Source: PR03 sp964353555
GTDB lineage: Bacteria > Myxococcota_A > UBA9160 > PR03
Direction: 5' to 3'
DNA length: 64,000 nucleotides
Assembly (NCBI GenBank): GCA_964353555.1
Contig: CAYGWM010000001.1
Location: forward strand, 62,001 to 126,000
The position numbers and the translations under genes are program-made. Shown piece after piece: positions 1-9,644 of this stretch. Under the pieces are notes generated by a model. The model searched no databases. It was not told the origin of the DNA and saw only the letters and a program-made list of their open reading frames with translations. How positions within the stretch are numbered: the stretch's first letter is position 1; every line of letters starts with the position of its first letter.

Positions 1-1697
1 GCGATGAGCTAGCCGCTCGCTGCGAAGAAGATCCCGCTGCGTGGCTCGCCGAGTTGTCGTCGCGACGGCGCATCGTCGCGATCCGGATCGCCGGCGAATC
101 CCGCTTCATCGCCGCCGAGGACGCCGCGCTGTACCGCGACGCGCTGGGCTGCGTGCTGCCCGTGGGTCTCGCGAGCGCGCTGCTCGAACCGACAGTCGAG
201 CCGATGGAGCAACTGTTGCTGCGCTACGCGCGAACGCACGCGCCGTTCGTGGCGGCGCAGCTCGCGCGTCGCTTCGATCTGTTGCCGGCGCAAGCGGAAG
301 TGGCGCTCGGGCTGCTCGAAGCGCGCGGGCGGCTGCTCTCCGGCGAGTTCCGCCCGGGCGGTCGCGAGCACGAGTGGTGCGACGCCGAGGTGCTGCGCCG
401 GATCCGCCGCCGCACGATGGCGAAGCTGCGGGGTGAGGTTGCTGCTGTCGAAGCGCGCGTGCTCGCGCGCTTCCTGCCGTCGTGGCACGGCATCGGCGCC
501 GCACACGGCGGCGAGCGCCGACTCGACGACGCGCTCGCGCAGCTCGAGGGCGTGCCGCTGCCGTTTTCGGATCTGGAACGGATGATCCTGCCCGCGCGCG
601 TGCGCGACTTCGATCCGCGCATGCTCGATGAACGCGGCGCGCTCGGGAAACTCGTCTGGGTCGGCTGCGGCGCGCTCGGCGAACGCGACGGCCGCGTCGC
701 GCTCTACCGCCGCGAGCGCGCGGGCCTGCTGGTCGACGTTCTCGACGCCCCCGCGGAACTCGGCGCGCTGCACCGCGCGATGCTCGAACACCTCGAGCTT
801 CGTGGCGCTTCGTTCTTCGCCGGACTGCTCGCAATCGCGGGCGCTGCCAGCGAGCGACAGGTCTTCGATGCGCTGTGGGATCTCGTCTGGGCGGGCCTCG
901 TCACGAACGACACCTTCAATCCACTGCGCGCACTCGCGGCGCGCGCAGAGAAGCGACGACCGGGTAGGAACGCGCCTTCACCGGCAGCGGGGCGCTGGTC
1001 GCTGGTCGCGCAACTGGTGACGGGGCCGGTCGACGTGACGCGCCGCGCGCATGCGCGCTCGCTGGTGTTGCTCGATCGTTGGGGCATCGTTGCGCGCGAT
1101 GCGCTCGCCGCGGAGGCAATTGCCGGCGGCTTTTCCGCCGTCTACCCGGTGCTGCGCGCGATGGAAGAGGCGGGCAAGATCCGCCGGGGTCACTTCGTCG
1201 ATGGACTCGGCGGCGCGCAGTTCGCGTTCGCCGGCGCGGTCGATCAGCTGCGCGCGGCGCGCGATCGCAGCGACCAGGCCGATTTCGTGTTGCTCGCCGC
1301 GACGGATCCCGCGAATGCATACGGCGCCGTGCTGCCGTGGCCCGCGCCGACGCAGCGCGCAGACGCGGAAGCGGCAAGGCCGCGCCGCGCCGCGGGCGCC
1401 GCGGTCGTGCTGGCGGACGGAGAACTCGCGCTCTACCTCGATCGTGGCGGGCGGCAGGTGCTGAGCTTCCCCACCGTCGGCGGTGGCGGAGCGTTCGCGA
1501 GCGCGGTGGGCGCGCTGCGCGGGCTACTCGCCGATCGCCGCCGTCGCGCGTTGCGCATCGAACGCATCGACGGCGAAGTCGCGCTCGATTCGCCGCTGCG
1601 CAGAGCATTCGAACAGGCGGGCTTCCGCGCCGAGTACAAGGGCCTCGCGCTCGATCGCTTCGCTGCGGAGAGCGCGCCCGCTCGCACCAGTCCTTGA
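1..1697 (+). CDS. lhr: Lhr-type DEAD/DEAH helicase, C-terminal part (5' end outside window)
   Basis: The reading frame is open to the left edge (first full codon at 3), so only about the last 565 residues are present and the helicase core lies outside. The visible part is the Lhr C-terminal region: a DEAD/H-associated winged-helix segment, then the family hallmark RRGHFVDGLGGAQFAF near residue 380 of the fragment and ATDPANAYGAVLPWP about 40 residues later. Lhr proteins are DNA-repair-associated 3'-5' ATP-dependent helicases. The family assignment rests on these two motifs, which are diagnostic. The stop at 1695-1697 is followed 22 bases later by the convergent end of the next gene. Confidence 0.9.
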   Translation, partial: DELAARCEEDPAAWLAELSSRRRIVAIRIAGESRFIAAEDAALYRDALGCVLPVGLASALLEPTVEPMEQLLLRYARTHAPFVAAQLARRFDLLPAQAEVALGLLEARGRLLSGEFRPGGREHEWCDAEVLRRIRRRTMAKLRGEVAAVEARVLARFLPSWHGIGAAHGGERRLDDALAQLEGVPLPFSDLERMILPARVRDFDPRMLDERGALGKLVWVGCGALGERDGRVALYRRERAGLLVDVLDAPAELGALHRAMLEHLELRGASFFAGLLAIAGAASERQVFDALWDLVWAGLVTNDTFNPLRALAARAEKRRPGRNAPSPAAGRWSLVAQLVTGPVDVTRRAHARSLVLLDRWGIVARDALAAEAIAGGFSAVYPVLRAMEEAGKIRRGHFVDGLGGAQFAFAGAVDQLRAARDRSDQADFVLLAATDPANAYGAVLPWPAPTQRADAEAARPRRAAGAAVVLADGELALYLDRGGRQVLSFPTVGGGGAFASAVGALRGLLADRRRRALRIERIDGEVALDSPLRRAFEQAGFRAEYKGLALDRFAAESAPARTSP

Positions 1698-1719
1698 GGC
1701 TGCGATTGTCCGAAGCGGA

Positions 1720-2571
1720 TCAGTAGGCGATCGACGCGAGCCACGCGCCGCGCGGTTCCTGGTAGCGGCCCATGCTCATCAGCGTCAGCGGCTGCACGAT
1801 GCGCAGGCCCTGCTCGAGGCACCAGCGCAGCAGCGCGGCGTTGCGCGTCGGGACGAGAAAGCCGGGTCCGTGGAAGATCGGTGCGGCGGCGATCAGCGCC
1901 TGCACGTCCTCGTTGGTCTCGCCGACCGCGTGGCTGAAGAACGCGATGCCGGTTGCGTAGCCGGTGATGCGACCCGCGCGCAGCGCCACTTGCGCGTTGC
2001 CGCTCCGGATCGCGTCGGCGACTTCGCCGCTGCGCGTATGATCGTGAACGCGGAGGCAGAGCGCATCGCAGCCGGCGAGGTCGTCGGCATTCGCGCGGCG
2101 CACGGTGAATCCCGGGAGCTGCTTCGCGAGCGGGGTTCCCTGCAAGCACGAAAGTGGTTCGCGCGGATCGAAGCCGAGCTTCGAGTACAGCGACAGCGAA
2201 CGGTTGTGGAAGGCGGCCTGTACCAGTCGCACACCGGCGAACGACGACGCGCGCGCGAGGACGTGCCCCATCAGCAGTCGACCGACGCCCGCGTTCTGCA
2301 ACTGTGGGTCGACGGTGATCGGACCGACGCCGGCGATCTCAGAACGTTCGTCGAGTACGTTGCTGCCGAGCAGCACGCCGTCGCGCTCGGCCACCACCAC
2401 GTGGAAGCCGGGGTGGGCGATCATCATGCGCAACAGGCCGATGCCCATCTCGGGGGTCGGGATGTCGGGCGGGAAGTTGTGCGCCTCGTTGATCGCGCGG
2501 AACGCTTCGTAGCAGATGCGCCCGCAGCGCTCGGCGTCCTCGGGTCGTCCCTCGCGCAGAGCGATCGACAT
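1720..2571 (-). CDS. GNAT-family N-acetyltransferase
   Basis: A 283-residue protein with a GNAT fold: residues 5-150 hold the acetyl-CoA-binding motif A (VDPQLQNAGVGRLLMG, matching Q/R-x-x-G-x-G/A), and a second, weaker GNAT-like half follows from about residue 155 (FTVRRANADDLAG). It probably transfers an acetyl group from acetyl-CoA to a small molecule or amine; the substrate cannot be told. The start ATG at 2571 has a strong Shine-Dalgarno (GGAAGGAGG) about 6 bases upstream. It is convergent with the helicase gene and monocistronic. Confidence 0.8.
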   Translation of the reverse strand: MSIALREGRPEDAERCGRICYEAFRAINEAHNFPPDIPTPEMGIGLLRMMIAHPGFHVVVAERDGVLLGSNVLDERSEIAGVGPITVDPQLQNAGVGRLLMGHVLARASSFAGVRLVQAAFHNRSLSLYSKLGFDPREPLSCLQGTPLAKQLPGFTVRRANADDLAGCDALCLRVHDHTRSGEVADAIRSGNAQVALRAGRITGYATGIAFFSHAVGETNEDVQALIAAAPIFHGPGFLVPTRNAALLRWCLEQGLRIVQPLTLMSMGRYQEPRGAWLASIAY

Positions 2572-2645
2572 TGTGCCTCCTTCCGTTGGTCGCGCATGTT
2601 GCCACGACTACCGCACCGGAAGGAGGCCAATTGCGCACGAACAAA

Positions 2646-2984
2646 TCAGGCCGTTCGAACCGCATGCGCCGCGACGACGCCGGACTCGGCGCGCTTGCTG
2701 CTCTCGCGCCGGATCAGGTACAGCAGCGGCCCCATCGAGCCGAGCGTCACGGTGAGCAGCAGGTACGGCCACAGCGTCGCGCCGCGCTCGCGCGCGTCGT
2801 TCCACATCCAGACGCTGAAGAGCGACAGCGCGATCAGCAGGTCCGCGACCACGAGCAGCGTCGGGTATCCCGCGCTGAGCAGGTTCTCGAAGAAACCGAT
2901 GTAGCCGAAATGGACGATCGCATAGGCCGTCTCGAAACCGAAGGCGGCGAGTACGACGCCGAGCAGGATCTGGGTCTTGGTCAT
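2646..2984 (-). CDS. Small membrane protein, DUF2834-like
   Basis: A 112-residue protein with three predicted transmembrane stretches (about residues 5-28, 38-62 and 72-92). The N-terminal segment ending in GFFENLLSAG, followed by LLIALSLFSVWMWNDARERG and a final hydrophobic helix ending in LLYLIRRE, matches the pattern of DUF2834 proteins. Function is unknown. It has its own AAAGGAA ribosome site and lies divergent from the histidine kinase gene across a 216-base region. Confidence 0.6.
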   Translation of the reverse strand: MTKTQILLGVVLAAFGFETAYAIVHFGYIGFFENLLSAGYPTLLVVADLLIALSLFSVWMWNDARERGATLWPYLLLTVTLGSMGPLLYLIRRESSKRAESGVVAAHAVRTA

Positions 2985-3092
2985 CTCGTGTTCCTTTCGT
3001 GGGCTGGGCGCCGTCGCCCAGTAGTGATCGATCGCATCTGCAACCGACGTGCCCGCGTCACGGCGCTACCAGCGCGAGCTTCGCGGGCGGAA

Positions 3093-3112
3093 ACGTTGCA
3101 GCGCTGCAACGT
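3093..3112. promoter_or_regulatory. 20-bp perfect palindrome, candidate activator-binding site
   Basis: The sequence ACGTTGCAGCGCTGCAACGT reads identically on both strands. Further half-site-like TTGCAACG bases follow at about 3124-3132. It lies about 70 bp upstream of the GG of a candidate sigma-54 promoter (3173-3186), the distance typical of an enhancer for an NtrC-type activator. The adjacent operon encodes such an activator, so autoregulation is a reasonable inference. The palindrome is seen directly; its role is inferred. Confidence 0.5.
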
Positions 3113-3172
3113 CGTGAGGAGCGCTTGCAACGCTGCCGACAGCGCGTGCATCGCAAGCGTTCGCGCGGATCC

Positions 3173-3186
3173 GGTATGCGCCTTGC
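3173..3186 (+). promoter_or_regulatory. Candidate sigma-54 (-24/-12) promoter for the two-component operon
   Basis: GGTATGCGCCTTGC shows the GG-N10-GC spacing of sigma-54 promoters, with a good -12 half (TTGC) and a weak -24 half. The predicted transcription start (about 3198) falls almost at the GTG start codon (3201), which would give a nearly leaderless message and lowers confidence. The support is positional: the second gene carries the GAFTGA loop that contacts sigma-54. Confidence 0.35.
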
Positions 3187-3200
3187 TGTAGGCTCCGGCC

Positions 3201-4168
3201 GTGCCGCTGCTCGCATCACTCCGCAGACACTGGGACTGGATCGGCCTCGCCGCGGGCGTCGCGATGGGGTTCGCCGACTACGGTCTGTTCGTCTTCATGG
3301 GTTCGCCCGAGCTCTCGCCGCCGGATCCCGCGATCTTCGCGATCGGCCTCGCGGTGACCTTCGGCGCGCTCGGCTTCGCAGTCGGGCGGCTCGCGATCCA
3401 GCGCCAGCGTGCGCGCCGCGACGCCGACACGATCGCGCGCCAGCTCCGCCAGCTCGAAGACGCGCAGCGCGCGCTGGTGCAGCATGAAAAGCTCGCCGCG
3501 ATCGGCCGGATCGCCGCGGGCGTCGCGCACGAGGTGCGCAACCCGCTCGGCGTGATCCGCGCTTCGGCGGCGCTGATGCGCGAGGGCTTCGCGCCCGGCG
3601 ACGACTCGTTCCGCGCCTGCCAGTTCATTTGCGACGAAAGCGATCGCCTGAACGGCTTGGTGACGACACTGCTCGACTTCTCGCGGCCGACGCAGCCGCG
3701 CATCGAAGCGATCGACGTCGAGAAGGTCCTCGATCACGCTCTCGAGTTGGCGGGCGATGCGCTCCGCGCGATCGACGCGCGCGCAGTCCGCGAGATTGCG
3801 CCTCAGCAGGGCACGGTGCGCGCCGATCCGCACCTACTGGCGCAGGTGTTGCTCGATCTGCTGATCAATGCGGCGGAGGCGGTGGCGCCGCAAGGTCGCA
3901 TCGCGGTGCGGGTTGCGAGCGACGCCGCAGCGCTGCGCATCGATGTCGCGGACGATGGTCCGGGTGTTGCGCCGTCGCTGCGCGCGCAACTCTTCGAGCC
4001 CTTCGTCACCACGAAACCGCGTGGTACCGGCCTCGGGCTCGCGATGGCGCTGCGCATCGCCGAGGCGCATGGCGGCACGCTGGTGTTCGTCGAGGGCGCG
4101 GGCGCCGGAGCAGATGGCGCCGGCGCGTGCTTCCGACTCGCCTTGCCGGCGCGGAGCGAGGTCGCCGC

Positions 4169-4172
<4 letters not shown>
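3201..4172 (+). CDS. Sensor histidine kinase (NtrB-like)
   Basis: A 323-residue membrane kinase. Two transmembrane segments (about residues 13-36 and 46-68) flank a very short loop, followed by a short coiled-coil linker, the H-box GVAHEVRNP with phospho-acceptor His110, the N-box DLLINAAEAV, the G1 box VADDGPGV and the G2 box GTGLGLAMALRIAEAHGG. There is no sensory domain beyond the membrane anchor, so the signal is either membrane-borne or comes from a partner. Start GTG at 3201. Its stop overlaps the start of the response regulator gene as ATGA, so the two form a coupled pair. Confidence 0.92.
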
Positions 4173-5536
<1,364 letters not shown>

Positions 5537-5658
5537 GAGGCGTTCGAGCCGGCTCGGCCGCGGGCGGGCCTGATGGAGCTCGCCGCTCGGATTCGCCTCG
5601 CTACGCGGGACGATGGGGCTTCGGAGTCATGTGCTGGGGTTTCTGCGGCGGCTGTAGT
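5537..5658. other. Intergenic region with a dispersed 31-bp repeat copy
   Basis: This lies between the convergent ends of the response regulator gene and dnaA. On the - strand, 5579-5609 carries the repeat signature CCCGCGTAGCGAG, eight bases, then GAGCGGCGAG, with spacing identical to the copies clustered at 35.0-35.3 kb. No terminator hairpin with a T-tract is evident. Confidence 0.6.
5579..5609 (-). repeat. Dispersed copy of the 31-bp CCCGCGTAGCGAG-N8-GAGCGGCGAG repeat
   Basis: Both conserved blocks (13 and 10 bases) match the cluster near mutY (35057-35087, 35226-35256) exactly, while the eight-base spacer differs (GCGAATCC against CCACCGGC). Conservation of blocks with a fixed spacer length suggests a mobile or selected element rather than chance. 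It lies outside genes. Confidence 0.65.
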
Positions 5659-7104
5659 TCAGTGCTTCGCCGACTTCGTGGGTTTGCCGGCGAGCGTATC
5701 GAGACGCGCGATCAGCGCTTCGACCTTGTAACGGAGCGGGGCGCGTTCGAGCAGGCCGCGCTCGACGGCGCGAACGGCGTTGGCCACCGACGGATGGTTG
5801 CGCCCAAAGAGCTGGCCGATGCGCTGCATCGAGGCATCCGTGTAGCGGGTGCACAAGTACATCGCGAGTTGGCGCGGAACCAGCACGTCGCGACGACGCG
5901 TGCGCGATGCAAGTGCGTTGGGCGTCGTCTGGAATGCCGTCGCGACCGTCTCTACGACGCGCTCGCTGTCGAGTCCCTGCGCGGCGAGGCGCGGCAGCAT
6001 CTTGCGCAGCGCCGACTCGACGAGGTCGAGATCGATCGCGCGCTTCAGCAGCGAGGCACTCGCCACCAACTGGATCAGCACGGCCTCGAGATCGCGCACG
6101 CTGCCGGGCACTGAGACGAGACGCTCGAGCGCCCCGGGCGGAAGTCGCACGCCGCCCGCGGCGGCCTTGGTGCGCAGGATCGCGCGGCGTAACTCCGTGT
6201 CCGGCGCCTCGATCTCGGCGCACAGTCCGCTCGCCATCCGCGACGCGAGGCGCGGGTCGAGATCGGGGATCTCCTTCGGGAGCCGCTCGGCGGTCAGCAG
6301 CACACGCGCGCCGCGCTGCGCGAGCGATTCGAGGGTGTGCAACAGCTCGAGCTGGGTCTGGCGCTTGCCGCCGACGAACTGGACGTCTTCGAGCACGAGA
6401 AGATCGCAGTCGCGGCGGTAGCGCGCCTTGAACTCGGCGGTGCGGTTGGCGCGGATCGCCGCCAACAGTTCATTGGTGAACTGCTCCCCGGAGGCCGACA
6501 CGACGCGCGCGGACGAGTTCTCGCGCGCTTCGCCGACCACCGCGGCGGCCAGGTGCGTCTTGCCCTGCCCATCGGGAGCGACCAGATAGAGCGGACTCAT
6601 CGCGAGCTGGCGTCCTTGTGCGAGCGCCACGCACGCCTCGCGCGCGAGCGCGTTGCCCGGCCCGACGACGAAGCTCGCGAAGGTGTGCTGCGGAAGATCG
6701 GGGCGCGGCCGAAGCGGCTGCGGCTCCGGCACGAGCGCGATGCTGCGCGACTGATGCTCCGGCGCGCGCACCGCGACCGGCGTTGGGGCCAGCGTGAGAG
6801 CGACCGAGCGTGCTTCTTCCGCAGTACCCGCCGTCACGAGCGGCGGGGCTGCGCGCAGCGGAGCGCCAATTTCCAGCGCGACCTGCATCGGCGCGGCCGC
6901 TTCCTCGCTCACCAGTTCTTCGATGCGTGTGAGGAAGCGCTCGCGAACGCGATCCCGATGGAACGCGCTCGGGCACGAGAGACGCAGAACCAGTCCGTTC
7001 ACATCGGTGCGGATCGGGGTGATCCACGCCGACAAAGCGAGCGGCGAAAGTTCGTGCGCTAGACGGCGCAGTACGCCGTCCCAGACCTGAGGGGGGCAGG
7101 TCAT
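5659..7104 (-). CDS. dnaA: Chromosomal replication initiator DnaA, divergent
   Basis: A 481-residue protein, with the ATG at 7104 chosen because MTCPPQVWDGVLRRLAHEL begins the usual domain I; the frame upstream to 7422 has no DnaA-like content. A linker (about 85-140) precedes the AAA+ domain with Walker A APDGQGKT (176-183; the first Gly of GxxxxGKT is Ala) and Walker B DLLVLED (234-240). SEQFTNE- and PKEIPDLDPRL-type motifs are present. Domain IV has LVPRQLAMYLCTRYTD and the signature FGRNHPSVANAV (433-444), where most DnaA proteins have GRDHTTV. The changed residues (Asp to Asn, Thr to Pro) align with E. coli residues that read the DnaA box. No dnaN or recF is adjacent. Confidence 0.9.
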   Translation of the reverse strand: MTCPPQVWDGVLRRLAHELSPLALSAWITPIRTDVNGLVLRLSCPSAFHRDRVRERFLTRIEELVSEEAAAPMQVALEIGAPLRAAPPLVTAGTAEEARSVALTLAPTPVAVRAPEHQSRSIALVPEPQPLRPRPDLPQHTFASFVVGPGNALAREACVALAQGRQLAMSPLYLVAPDGQGKTHLAAAVVGEARENSSARVVSASGEQFTNELLAAIRANRTAEFKARYRRDCDLLVLEDVQFVGGKRQTQLELLHTLESLAQRGARVLLTAERLPKEIPDLDPRLASRMASGLCAEIEAPDTELRRAILRTKAAAGGVRLPPGALERLVSVPGSVRDLEAVLIQLVASASLLKRAIDLDLVESALRKMLPRLAAQGLDSERVVETVATAFQTTPNALASRTRRRDVLVPRQLAMYLCTRYTDASMQRIGQLFGRNHPSVANAVRAVERGLLERAPLRYKVEALIARLDTLAGKPTKSAKH

Positions 7105-7477
7105 GCGACGATGTTCCCAAACGATTCGAAGTTGTTTGTTCGGAAGTTTGAGTCGAGTTTTCCCGGATTCTTCCGGTGCGAAACTCCAGAAGCGGGCGGA
7201 GTAGACCATACGACCTGTGCACGCGCAAGAGGGAAAACTCGGTGATCGTGCACGCACGATGACACCGGCAAGAGACAGCGTGAAACATCGATTCGCCGAC
7301 GGAGAACTCGTGTTTGCAAATGAGATCGTGATTCGATTCCGGGGAGTTCGCAGCGTCGTGTGAGATGTCGTCGGGTGCGGCAAGACGACATGGATCGAGT
7401 CGCGCGCCGGTTTGCATCGCACGCGACGATCTCACGTGATCTCGAAAGATCTCAATATTTCAGCGATTCACGAAAAT
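7105..7477. other. AT-richer 373-bp region upstream of dnaA, candidate origin or dnaA control region
   Basis: This non-coding stretch is clearly less GC-rich than its surroundings. I found no canonical DnaA box (TTATCCACA or one mismatch) by eye. It holds four CGATTC words (7122, 7289, 7334, 7464), an inverted GAGATC copy at 7322-7327, the palindrome TCACGTGA at 7432-7439, and three GATCTC copies at 10-bp steps (7428, 7438, 7448). This mix of repeats next to dnaA suggests an initiator-binding region, but no replication function is shown. Confidence 0.4.
7428..7454. repeat. Three GATCTC direct repeats phased at exactly 10 bp
   Basis: GATCTC occurs at 7428-7433, 7438-7443 and 7448-7453, one per helical turn, so bound proteins would sit on the same DNA face. 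The array is followed by the AT-rich CAATATTTCAG. It lies between dnaA and the downstream - strand gene. This kind of array is usual for iterons or co-operative regulator sites. Confidence 0.55.
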
Positions 7478-8158
7478 TCAGTGCAAAGCGCCGGAAGGCC
7501 CCGGCATGCCGCCGAGCAACTCCGCCAAACGGAACTGCAAGACGGCTACGAGACGCTCGCAGCGCGCCATCGGACCCTCTGCTTCCAGCAGTCCCTGCTT
7601 CTCCGCCGGCGGTAGATCGAGCATCTGGCACAGCGCGCTGACAAACGCCGTATCGTCGACGCCAGAGAAGCTGCGCGGATCGATCTCGTGTGCGGAGTCA
7701 GGCGCAACGAAGCGCAGCAGTTGCGTCAGCAAGTCGATCGCATCGGCGCGCATTCCCTGCAGCGGAATGCCCTCGCGCGGTTCGTCGAAGCGCTCCGTCA
7801 GCAACTCTACTCGCGCAACCCGGTACAAACGCTCTTGATCGCGCGGGATTTCTTCTACGATGCGGAAGCGCTCAGCGCCGAATAGAACGATGTCGTAACG
7901 ACCGTCTTCGCGGCGACGCGCCTGTTGAATGGTGCCGACGCAACCGATCGTGAAGAGCGGGGGATCGCGCCGCATCTCGGGCTGATGTTCGGGACGCACC
8001 GTCACCATGCCGATTCGCCGCGCGCCGCTGAGCGCAGCGGCGGTCATCTGCAGGTAGCGCGGCTCGAAGATGTGGAGTGGGCAGTGGACGTGCGGAAAGA
8101 GAACGACGTTCGAGAGCGGAAAGAGCGGAATCTGTTCAGACGAGATCACGGTCGTCAC
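7478..8158 (-). CDS. LON peptidase N-terminal (substrate-binding) domain protein
   Basis: A 226-residue stand-alone Lon N-terminal domain: IPLFPLSNVVLFPHVHCPLH followed by IFEPRYLQM near the N-terminus, then alternating beta strands and a helical C-terminal half. The ATPase and protease domains of Lon are absent, as is normal for this family (COG2802). Its cellular job is unknown; substrate or adaptor binding is assumed. Start GTG at 8158. Its stop sits at the edge of the phased-repeat region upstream of dnaA, so the two genes are transcribed in the same direction and might share control. Confidence 0.85.
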   Translation of the reverse strand: MTTVISSEQIPLFPLSNVVLFPHVHCPLHIFEPRYLQMTAAALSGARRIGMVTVRPEHQPEMRRDPPLFTIGCVGTIQQARRREDGRYDIVLFGAERFRIVEEIPRDQERLYRVARVELLTERFDEPREGIPLQGMRADAIDLLTQLLRFVAPDSAHEIDPRSFSGVDDTAFVSALCQMLDLPPAEKQGLLEAEGPMARCERLVAVLQFRLAELLGGMPGPSGALH

Positions 8159-8273
8159 GCGACGAAGATAGCGACTCGCTCACGTTTGCTTGACGCGACG
8201 AGCGCGCAGCGGAAAACTCGCGCTTCGCATGACACGGATCGCGCGGTGCTGAACAAACGATGTTGATCGAGCG

Positions 8274-8702
8274 ATGTTGATCGAACAGCTCGAGCGCGAC
8301 GCGGCGCGCATCGCGCGGATGTTCGGACTCCGGTATCGAGTGATCGAGCCGGAGCGTCCGCAGGTAAAACGCCGACTCGGCGTCTGCTACCGGGACGGCA
8401 CGATCCGCATCCGCTTGCTGCACGCGGCGACCGGCAGGCCGCTCAAGTACTCGAGTCTCGTCGACACGCTCTGCCATGAGCTGGCGCATCTGCGCCACTT
8501 CAACCACGGCAAGCGCTTCCAGGCCTTCTACCGGCGCATCCTCGAACACGCGCGCCGGGAGGGGATCTATCGGCCGGGTCGCGACGACGAGCTGGAAGCC
8601 ACGGCGCCGGTCGCGATGATCTCCGACCGCACGCCGAACGCGGTCGTCACGCCCCCGGCTGCGATCGCTCGATCGGGGCCCGAGCAACTCGCACTGTTCT
8701 GA
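8274..8702 (+). CDS. YgjP/SprT-like zinc metallopeptidase domain protein
   Basis: A 142-residue protein carrying HELAHLRHFNHGKRFQAFY around residue 69, i.e. HExxH plus a third His in the NHGxxF context typical of DUF45/YgjP and related small metallopeptidases. The C-terminal 35 residues are low-complexity. Substrate unknown. The start ATG at 8274 follows a 12-base direct duplication (GATGTTGATCGA at 8259 and 8273), so an alternative out-of-frame ATG lies at 8260. Confidence 0.7.
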   Translation: MLIEQLERDAARIARMFGLRYRVIEPERPQVKRRLGVCYRDGTIRIRLLHAATGRPLKYSSLVDTLCHELAHLRHFNHGKRFQAFYRRILEHARREGIYRPGRDDELEATAPVAMISDRTPNAVVTPPAAIARSGPEQLALF

Positions 8703-8735
8703 CCTGGGCTTGGCAGAGCAGGGACCCGATTCGGC

Positions 8736-8945
8736 TCAGCCGCCGGCCTCGGCCTGCTTGTCGTAATCCTCGAGCGTGTTCGGACCCTCGAGGACCTGCG
8801 CCTTGATCGCGTCGCACGCGATCGCCTTGTCGAGAACCTCCCTCAGGAGGCCCTCCACCGTGAGTTCATCGTACTCGGCAAGAGTATTCTCGAGCGTATC
8901 GCCCGAGATCGTGAACTGCAGGACGGCTTTGATCTTGACGTCCAT
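8736..8945 (-). CDS. Small acidic protein, unrecognised
   Basis: A 69-residue acidic protein (MDVKIKAVLQFTISGDTLEN at the start) without transmembrane segments, cysteines or a recognised domain. A predicted strand-helix pattern and a clean ATG with AAGGG upstream suggest a real gene rather than noise, and the upstream 120 bases are AT-rich in a way that could hold a promoter (AATTTATCTAGTAATG). No neighbour points to a role. Confidence 0.5.
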   Translation of the reverse strand: MDVKIKAVLQFTISGDTLENTLAEYDELTVEGLLREVLDKAIACDAIKAQVLEGPNTLEDYDKQAEAGG

Positions 8946-9074
8946 CGGAACCCTTGGCCGCCCGGGGATTGTCTAAGTGGGCGACATTACTAGATAAATT
9001 ACTTCAGCGAGGGGCGAAACATACCGGATGGCGGGAGCCACTTCCATGCGTCCGGGCGGTTTTCTCGATGTTTT

Positions 9075-9584
9075 TTAGCCGACCTTCGCCGCTTCGATCC
9101 GACTGGGGCTGTTGCGCTGCGACTCGCTGACGTCGATCCGGGCATGGATCGCGGCGAGAACGAGCGCGCCGAGGCCCGTACCGGTGAACAGCCAAACGGA
9201 GAGCTGGTGGAGGGTCGCGAAGCGCGCGGCGAGGCCCGGCGCGAGCCCCGGATCCGCAAGGTGGATCTCAGCCACAGCCCGCGAGACGCCGAATTGATTG
9301 ACGAGGCAGGCAATGGAAAGCAGCAGCGGAAAGACGATCGCGAGCCGTCCCCGACCGAGTACGGCGCCCAGCACAGCGAGACCGGCTCCCAGCACGGCGC
9401 CGGTCAGCAGCAGAGGCTGGAGCAGTCGGCTCACCAGATGCCCCGCGATCTCCGGGGTCGGGACGACCTCGAACGCGACGCGGGTCATCGCGCCGAACAG
9501 CCCCATCGCCCCGATCCAGATCCCGAGCGAAAGCCAGAGCAGTGCGCGCAGCCACAGTCGCGCAGTGGAGTCAGGGGTGAACAC
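9075..9584 (-). CDS. DUF4149-like four-helix membrane protein
   Basis: A 169-residue protein with four hydrophobic segments. The motif LGIWIGAMGLFGAMTRVAFE near the N-terminus and the C-terminal HQLSVWLFTGTGLGALVLAA helix fit the DUF4149 (TMEM205-like) family. The start was set at GTG 9584; the open frame extends further upstream to 10358, but that part overlaps the opposite-strand YiiX-like gene and has no membrane-protein character. Function unknown. Confidence 0.65.
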   Translation of the reverse strand: MFTPDSTARLWLRALLWLSLGIWIGAMGLFGAMTRVAFEVVPTPEIAGHLVSRLLQPLLLTGAVLGAGLAVLGAVLGRGRLAIVFPLLLSIACLVNQFGVSRAVAEIHLADPGLAPGLAARFATLHQLSVWLFTGTGLGALVLAAIHARIDVSESQRNSPSRIEAAKVG

Positions 9585-9644
9585 GGCCCCCGATGCTGGC
9601 CGATCGATCCTGCTGTGTAAAGAAGATCGCGCGGGGGCGCGGAC

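Noticed and set aside
7105..7422. N-terminal extension of DnaA by 106 residues
   Set aside because: The extension has no DnaA-like content, unlike the segment starting MTCPPQVWDG, and covers the AT-richer control region.
7105..7477. Canonical DnaA boxes (TTATCCACA)
   Set aside because: None seen on either strand, even allowing one mismatch by eye; only other repeats are present.
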